A stretch of 8,119 nt of DNA from Anaerolineales bacterium (lineage in GTDB: Bacteria > Chloroflexota > Anaerolineae > Anaerolineales > E44-bin32). The notes under the pieces were generated by a model. That model did no database searches and was not told where the DNA came from. It saw only the letters and a list, made by a program, of their open reading frames with translations. The DNA is taken from positions 1,228 to 9,346 of the forward strand of contig JAHFAU010000069.1 of the NCBI GenBank assembly GCA_023250385.1, given 5' to 3'. A program made the position numbers and the translations under genes. Below, in pieces: positions 1-4,303 of this stretch (position 1 is the stretch's first letter; each line of letters begins with the position of its first letter).

Positions 1-18
1 GACGTTCCCCGATAGCCG

Positions 19-543
19 TTAACGCTTCGCCAAAACCACTGCAAGCTTGTCTATTGACTGGTGCAAGCCGGCAAGGGAAAAGACGTACATTTGGCCCACC
101 GGCCAGTCGTATTCCGTGATGGTCAGTTCCGTCATGTCGCCTCTGATGGCTTTAAAGACGACTTCGGTGCGGATCTCTCTCGGGAAGTCCGGGGGCATGC
201 CTATCTGGGCGGGATCAATCTTGTGGCCATCTTTATCGGCCAGGCCTTGAGTGAATTCCAGAAGTTTCATTGGCACGATCTTCTTGTAGGCGCCACCGCT
301 GTATGAGTCTTGACCCCCTTGCTCTTGCGGCGCGCGCATGCAAAACAGGTATTTGCCGCCCTCCCGAAGATCTATTTTGCATAGGGGCGAGGTATAGTCT
401 TTGGGCCCCCACCAACGCATGACCTGCTCGGGGTCGGTCCAGGCCTTCCAGACCAACTCGACCGTGGCGTCGATGATGCGAGTCACTACGAGATCCACCT
501 TCATTACACTCTGAGTTGTGTTATCTGACATTTTATCCATCAC
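19..543 (-). CDS. AHSA1/SRPBCC-domain protein
   Basis: This is a small cytosolic protein of the START/Bet v1-like fold (SRPBCC, AHSA1 subfamily), 174 residues, the usual length. The family signature is clear: a first strand ending in an R-x-x-D-A segment (22-26), then V-W-K-A-W-T-D-P-E (31-39), W-W-G-P-K (44-48) and the D-L-R-E-G-G-K-Y strand (58-65). An amphipathic C-terminal helix starts near 155. Such proteins form a hydrophobic pocket and often pair with an ArsR repressor; the ligand is not deducible here. The longest frame starts with GTG at 543, followed by ATG at 540 and ATG at 531. The 531 start (M-S-D-N-T) looks most like relatives, and none of the three has a good ribosome site. The gene lies 84 nt downstream of arsR in the same reading frame and is probably co-transcribed with it. 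Its GC content is visibly lower than that of the alaS cluster. The family call is firm; the role is unknown. Confidence 0.9.
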   Translation of the reverse strand: MMDKMSDNTTQSVMKVDLVVTRIIDATVELVWKAWTDPEQVMRWWGPKDYTSPLCKIDLREGGKYLFCMRAPQEQGGQDSYSGGAYKKIVPMKLLEFTQGLADKDGHKIDPAQIGMPPDFPREIRTEVVFKAIRGDMTELTITEYDWPVGQMYVFSLAGLHQSIDKLAVVLAKR

Positions 544-603
544 TTGTTGTGATTGGTTGTCGATAATTTTGGTTAGTGCGTGATTTTGATTTGCCGAATA
601 AAA

Positions 604-617
604 CCTCCTTGTGTCAA
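604..617 (-). promoter_or_regulatory. Orphan strong Shine-Dalgarno and TTGACA in the arsR-SRPBCC gap
   Basis: On the minus strand a perfect AAGGAGG (610-604) follows a TTGACA (617-612) just after the arsR stop codon. No ATG, GTG, TTG or CTG lies at a working distance behind the AAGGAGG. The nearest candidate is an ATT at 599, only 4 nt away and out of frame with the SRPBCC gene, which begins some 60 nt further on. No good -10 box lies 16-18 bp from the TTGACA (GCAAAT at 17 bp). The motif is therefore either a relic of a lost start, a ribosome standby site, or chance. Confidence 0.35.
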
Positions 618-627
618 GTCTGAAGCT

Positions 628-957
628 TTATGGCATCTTTTTCTTTTCGCGCTTCCGTTGAATTGCTTGTAGCTCGTTCAGATATTCCTCTAATGAATCT
701 AGCCTACCTTCCCAGGTCCGGTGGAAGGTGTCCAGCCAGGTGTCCAATTCTGCAAATGGCTTGGGCTGCAGCTGGTAGATGCGCTGTTGGGCGACGGGGC
801 GGGCCTTAACCAGCCCCGCGTCGCTTAGGACGCGCAGGTGCTTAGAGACTTGTGGCTGGCGGAGCTGGAGCCGCCCGGCGATCTCACCGACCGGGCGGGG
901 TCCGTCGCGCAGCAGCTCAACGATCCGCATGCGGTTTGGCTGGGCCAGGGCGCTCAA
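628..957 (-). CDS. ArsR-family winged-helix transcriptional repressor
   Basis: This is a DNA-binding repressor of the ArsR/SmtB fold, 109 residues from the proposed TTG start at 957. It shows A-L-A-Q-P-N-R-M-R-I at the start of helix 1, a helix-turn-helix (P-V-G-E-I-A near 22-27, then Q-P-Q-V-S-K-H-L-R-V-L as recognition helix, 34-44) and a wing ending R-I-Y-Q-L. A C-terminal amphipathic helix and a basic tail follow. There is no Cys-x-Cys metal site, so it is probably not a metal sensor. It belongs with the ArsR proteins encoded beside AHSA1/SRPBCC proteins, as here. The open frame extends to an ATG at 1065, but a near-consensus promoter (979-1008) lies inside that extension. A product starting at TTG 957, or leaderless at CTG 972, fits better; neither has a Shine-Dalgarno. 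ATG 930 would cut into helix 1. The gene probably represses its own promoter (inferred). Confidence 0.87.
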   Translation of the reverse strand: MSALAQPNRMRIVELLRDGPRPVGEIAGRLQLRQPQVSKHLRVLSDAGLVKARPVAQQRIYQLQPKPFAELDTWLDTFHRTWEGRLDSLEEYLNELQAIQRKREKKKMP

Positions 958-976
958 AGAAACTGTTTTCAGATCT

Positions 977-1001
977 CGAGTATACCTCGGAAAGAATATT
1001 C
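977..1001. promoter_or_regulatory. Possible ArsR operator: inverted repeats over the -10 and spacer
   Basis: Two dyads overlap the core promoter. CGAG-TATAC-CTCG (977-989) covers the -10 box, and the perfect 8-bp palindrome GAATATTC (994-1001) sits in the spacer just downstream of the -35. A dimeric repressor bound here would block RNA polymerase, as expected for ArsR autoregulation. The arms are short, so chance is not excluded. Confidence 0.4.
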
Positions 1002-1008
1002 CTGTCAA
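979..1008 (-). promoter_or_regulatory. Promoter of the arsR-SRPBCC module
   Basis: On the minus strand a perfect -35 TTGACA (1008-1003) and a -10 TATACT (984-979) are separated by 18 bp. The predicted transcription start is near 972, leaving at most about 15 nt before the TTG start at 957. The promoter lies inside the longest arsR frame and after the mltG stop, so the module can be transcribed apart from the alaS cluster. Confidence 0.75.
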
Positions 1009-1122
1009 GTAATATACGATGCACGAATTTCTCGTGGGTCGGCCTTGTGTGACCGTTAAGCGCATCAGGCGCAGGCAGCAGGCGCTGCGTCAGACGGAGG
1101 CTTCTTGTTACGCACCGTTCGC

Positions 1123-2265
1123 CTACGGGCAGGCGTTGAGCAGATGTTGCTCGAATGTTTCGGCGAAGGAGTGACGTCCCGATCCATCGCAGGCCGCCCG
1201 AAAGTACAAATAGGTGGTCTCCGCCGGCGCGGCGACGGCCTCGAGCGAGGCCAGCCCGGGATTTGAGATCGGTCCGGGCGGCAATCCGCCGACCCGATAG
1301 GTGTTGTAGGGCGAGGCGATTTCCAGGTCTACCAGGGTCAGCGGCGATTTCCACCATTCTCCGCCGGGTTGTAGCCCCAGCGCGTACTGGACGGTCGGAT
1401 CGGACTCGAGCGGCAGCCCGGTCCGCAAACGGCGCAAGAAGACGGCCGCGATCAGCGGACGTTCCTCCGGCACGACAGCCTCGCGTTCAACGATCGAGGC
1501 CAACGTTACGGCTTCGTAGAGGATCAGACCTTGAGCGCCGAAGGCCTGCAGCTGCTCCCCTGTCACCCGCAGTTGGAAGGTATCCAGCATCGAGTTGACC
1601 AGGTCCTCGACGGTGCCATTGGGTTCCAGGCGGTAGGTGTCTGGAAACAAGAACCCCTCCAGCGACATCCCACCTGGCAGCTCGGGCGCCAAAGGATGAT
1701 CGGTTGGAATCGAGCTCGCGGCCAGCACGAACTCGGCCGGCCCGTAGGGCAGGCCGGCACGCCCAACCGCCTCCGCAATCTGTTCTAGCCTCCAGCCTTC
1801 GACGACGGTCAGGACGATCTCCGGGGGCCGGGCTTGCTGCAAAGTCGCCGCCAGTTCTCTCACTGTCATCGCCCCGGACACCTGATAGGAGCCCGCTTGG
1901 ACGCCGAGGTCGAGCCCACGGTACTGCATATAGTTACGAAGCAGCAAACCGTTGCGAACCACCCCGGCCTCCACCAGCTCGTCAATCACCGATTGGGCGG
2001 TGGCACCCTCTGGCACATGTAGCTCCAGTGAGGTTTCCGGATTGCCCGCCGGGGAGTCCAGCGCTTGAGCGCTGAGCAGCAAATAGGCTGCCAGCGGGGC
2101 CCGCTGGACCGGAGCCAGCTCTCCAGATGCCGGCCCGAGCTCCGCGACCAACTCGTTCGCAGTCAGCAAGGCGGCCCCAACGCATCCGGTCAGGCCACAG
2201 AACAGCGCCACGAAAAGGGCTGCTCGAGCGAACCGCTTTGCACTCATGGGCGTCGTGATCGACAA
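1123..2265 (-). CDS. mltG: Endolytic murein transglycosylase MltG (YceG-like)
   Basis: MltG cuts nascent peptidoglycan glycan strands at the outer face of the cytoplasmic membrane and is thought to end chain growth. The protein has 380 residues. A hydrophobic N-terminal segment (about 15-36) contains L-T-G-C at 25-28, so it is either a membrane anchor or a lipoprotein signal. A LysM-like region follows (about 80-146, with A-G-S-Y at 124-127). The YceG catalytic domain carries V-E-G-W-R (155-159), L-E-G-F-L-F-P-D-T-Y (202-211), A-S-I-V-E-R-E (256-262), D-P-T-V-Q-Y (289-294), Y-N-T-Y (320-323) and G-L-P-P-G-P-I (327-333). E262 aligns with catalytic E218 of E. coli MltG. The longest frame begins with TTG at 2265. 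ATG at 2247 (residue 7), before S-A-K-R-F, is an equally likely start, and neither has a clear ribosome site. It lies 80 nt after ruvX and is probably the last gene of the alaS operon. Confidence 0.95.
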   Translation of the reverse strand: MSITTPMSAKRFARAALFVALFCGLTGCVGAALLTANELVAELGPASGELAPVQRAPLAAYLLLSAQALDSPAGNPETSLELHVPEGATAQSVIDELVEAGVVRNGLLLRNYMQYRGLDLGVQAGSYQVSGAMTVRELAATLQQARPPEIVLTVVEGWRLEQIAEAVGRAGLPYGPAEFVLAASSIPTDHPLAPELPGGMSLEGFLFPDTYRLEPNGTVEDLVNSMLDTFQLRVTGEQLQAFGAQGLILYEAVTLASIVEREAVVPEERPLIAAVFLRRLRTGLPLESDPTVQYALGLQPGGEWWKSPLTLVDLEIASPYNTYRVGGLPPGPISNPGLASLEAVAAPAETTYLYFRAACDGSGRHSFAETFEQHLLNACP

Positions 2266-2345
2266 GCGTGCTCTGGCATGCCACGGCGACTGAACCAGGG
2301 CCGTTTCTCGTTGCTCACGGCTCGGCTCGGGCCGTGGTGGGCCCG

Positions 2346-2780
2346 TTAGCCCTGCTTGGCACCCAGGCGAGTCGAGTTCGCTCCCTCCCAGCCGGTCTTG
2401 GAGTCGACATAGTCTTGCAGCAGAAAGGCGGCTGCGCGGTCATCCGCCGGCTCACCGCGCTTCCCGCCCTTACGCGCCCGTTGGGTAGTCCCGCTTTCGT
2501 CCCAGGTCTCGATCGGCACGGAGCAGACCGATTTCAAGGCCTCCACTAATCGGAGCGAACGGCGAGCCTGGGGCCCGACCCGACCCTCCGAGTCGAGCGG
2601 CAGGCCCACCAGGATCAACCCCACCCCCTGCTGATCGGCCAGGTCGCAGATTTTCGCCGCGTCCGCCGCGCGAGAGGAGTGGGAGATTACGGTGAGCGGC
2701 TTGGCAATCGAGCCGGTGGGGTCAGTGACCGCCACTCCAATCCGAGCCTCCCCTGGATCGATGCCCAGAATCCGGGGCAT
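2346..2780 (-). CDS. ruvX: RuvX/YqgF Holliday-junction resolvase-like nuclease
   Basis: This is an RNase H-fold nuclease of the YqgF/RuvX family, linked to Holliday-junction resolution and to pre-16S rRNA 5' processing; it is cytosolic. It has 144 residues. Family motifs are in order: G-I-D-P-G-E-A-R-I-G-V-A (6-17, catalytic D8), L-I-L-V-G-L-P (55-61), T-W-D-E-S-G-T-T (92-99) and D-D-R-A-A-A-F-L-L-Q-D-Y (113-124), which supplies the last acidic residue. The stretch between T-T and D-D is about 13 residues, several shorter than the roughly 20 I recall for the family, so one helix looks trimmed. ATG at 2780 is preferred over an in-frame start at 2801. It has GGGAGG (2793-2788) 7 nt upstream and overlaps the previous gene's stop as TGATG, implying translational coupling. 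It stands between the J-domain membrane protein and mltG. Confidence 0.93.
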   Translation of the reverse strand: MPRILGIDPGEARIGVAVTDPTGSIAKPLTVISHSSRAADAAKICDLADQQGVGLILVGLPLDSEGRVGPQARRSLRLVEALKSVCSVPIETWDESGTTQRARKGGKRGEPADDRAAAFLLQDYVDSKTGWEGANSTRLGAKQG

Positions 2781-4282
2781 CAGGAATCCTCCCACGGCCA
2801 ATGCACTTCAATCTGCATCTCCAACCCGGGGAGCCAGGGTAGCCAGCCGGGTGAGTTGCGAACCGTGGGTGGCTGGGCGAGATCGAACGCCGATTGCAGA
2901 TCGCCGGCGATCCGGCGGGTGGGGGCCCCGCGGGCCAAGCGTCGGATCTGATCGAAGGGGACCCGACGGGCCGTTTCCGCATTGACTTGAAACGATCCGA
3001 GGACCGCGGCTCCATCGGTCCGCTGAGCCTCCGGCAAAACCGGTTGAAAACTTAGCGAGCGCGGGATAAGCTGCCACTCCTCGGGAAGCAGCCCCGGCAG
3101 CTGCGCCTCAATCGCGGACTGCACCTCGGAGCGGTGGAAGGCCAACCCCTTCACTTCGAGCGTCAGATGCAACCCAAGCGTCTCCGCGGCCGCGCCCGCA
3201 GTTCGGTCGTATGATTCTTCCTGAACTCGAACGACCCCCAAACTGCCAGGAACGAAACCATCCTGGAGCGATAACTGGGCGCGAAGTTGGAGCTCCGCTT
3301 GTTCGAGCAGGTTAGCTTCCAGATTCGCTCGAAGGGAAGTGAGGTCCGTGGAGGAGACTGCGCCGGCGAGTACATCCTGGCCGCCATGCGTCGGGCCGAG
3401 GTTGGTAACGCCGAGCACGAACCCGAGTTCACCCTCCACGGCATCGATGGCGCCCGCCGCAACATTGCCGGCTCGACCGGGCAGCGCGGCAAGGACCGGG
3501 CCGCTGACTTCCGCATCCCGTTCCCCTTCTAAGGTGGCCTGCTCAGCGGTCAAGAAGCGAACGCTGCCGGCGCGCACGCCAGTGCCCGCCGGGATCTCGA
3601 CCGGGTCATCGGTCAGGTTGCGAAAAGTGACCTCGCCGGCCGCGGCAACCGAAGGCAGGCGGGTCTGCCCGCTGGTCGGAATGCGCGATTCGCCGGACAC
3701 CGAGACCGTGATCTCGTAACCCGGTATCCGATTGGGAAGCGGCCCGCTTTCATGCTCGGGATCAATCCAGAGTGCCACCGTCGCCCGGTAAGGACTTCGA
3801 TCCGGCCGCAAGATGATCGATGCCCGAGGCAGGAGCAGGGCGGCCAGAACAAGGATCGAAGAGACCGAGACCCCGAATCCGATCGCTCTTACCCTGGCTG
3901 GTAGTTGATAGGTGGGCATTCGGGCGGCCTCGCGGGCCTCCCGCAATTCCGCGAGGGGCGCTCGGTCCTGTCTCTCGGGAAGCTTGAGGTCAGGCGCCCG
4001 GGGCGGGTCGTCCGGAGCGGGTGAGCCCTCGAGTGAATCGAAGACGGGGATCCGAACCCGGGCGGCCAGAGCGCGGATCTCCGGATCGAATACGACCAAT
4101 CCCAGCGCGATCCCGCGGCGCCGGGCATGCCGGGCAATCAGCTCCAGATCCAGGCGGCGCGAAAGCGGCCGGCCGCGGCGGGGCCAGATGAGCAAAGCGC
4201 TGGGGGCCTTGACCTGCGAGAGTTTATCGCGGGCCGAGGCATGGTCGTCTTCTGGTTCCAGCTGGATGATTTGGATCTTCAC
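2780..4282 (-). CDS. Single-pass membrane protein with baseplate-J-like domain
   Basis: The product has 500 residues and unknown function. Residues 1-85 form a basic alpha/beta domain (Q-L-E-P-E-D-D near 7-13, L-L-I-W-P-R-R-G near 30-37, R-R-L-D-L 42-46, R-I-P-V-F-D-S-L near 77-84). A charged, Pro-rich linker (86-125) and one transmembrane helix (about 132-152) follow. A beta-rich exported part comes next: V-T-F-R-N-L-T (218-224), I-P-A-G-T-G-V (230-236), G-R-A-G-N-V-A-A-G (269-277) and G-V-T-N (291-294) match the baseplate J/gp47-like fold at about 215-310. The C-terminal part (311-500) holds two predicted helix/strand regions and ends in an L-P-W-L-P strand. Proteins of this layout are familiar from Chloroflexota and are usually labelled baseplate J-like. 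No phage gene is nearby, so a phage role is unlikely. The start is GTG at 4282, 21 nt after the alaS stop, with only a weak AGGCGG upstream. It overlaps ruvX by one base. Confidence 0.8.
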   Translation of the reverse strand: MKIQIIQLEPEDDHASARDKLSQVKAPSALLIWPRRGRPLSRRLDLELIARHARRRGIALGLVVFDPEIRALAARVRIPVFDSLEGSPAPDDPPRAPDLKLPERQDRAPLAELREAREAARMPTYQLPARVRAIGFGVSVSSILVLAALLLPRASIILRPDRSPYRATVALWIDPEHESGPLPNRIPGYEITVSVSGESRIPTSGQTRLPSVAAAGEVTFRNLTDDPVEIPAGTGVRAGSVRFLTAEQATLEGERDAEVSGPVLAALPGRAGNVAAGAIDAVEGELGFVLGVTNLGPTHGGQDVLAGAVSSTDLTSLRANLEANLLEQAELQLRAQLSLQDGFVPGSLGVVRVQEESYDRTAGAAAETLGLHLTLEVKGLAFHRSEVQSAIEAQLPGLLPEEWQLIPRSLSFQPVLPEAQRTDGAAVLGSFQVNAETARRVPFDQIRRLARGAPTRRIAGDLQSAFDLAQPPTVRNSPGWLPWLPGLEMQIEVHWPWEDS

Positions 4283-4303
4283 CGGGAGGTTTAGCCGCCT
4301 GTC

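Noticed and set aside
1022..1036. CACGA-ATTTC-TCGTG hairpin upstream of the arsR promoter
   Set aside because: A five-base stem in AT-richer sequence; could be an operator half but is too weak to call.
958..1065. N-terminal extension of ArsR to ATG 1065
   Set aside because: The promoter with perfect TTGACA and TATACT lies inside it, and the encoded residues do not resemble an ArsR N-terminus.
1060..1089. GC-rich dyads after mltG (GCAGC-AGGC-GCTGC and GCGC-n5-GCGC) as a terminator
   Set aside because: Short stems with no T-tract; a transcript end here is likely given the next promoter, but these hairpins do not prove it.
2316..2336. Hairpin CACGGC / GCCGTG between ruvX and mltG as a terminator
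   Set aside because: Six-base stem with a 9-nt loop and no T-run on the minus strand; the two genes are probably one operon.
2781..2801. Longer RuvX start at 2801
   Set aside because: ATG 2780 has GGGAGG at 7 nt, overlaps the preceding stop, and begins at the conserved first strand of the family.
2780..4282. Prophage or contractile-injection system, suggested by the baseplate-J-like domain
   Set aside because: No other phage tail, sheath or baseplate gene is present; the neighbours are core housekeeping genes, and this layout is typical of chromosomal Chloroflexota proteins.
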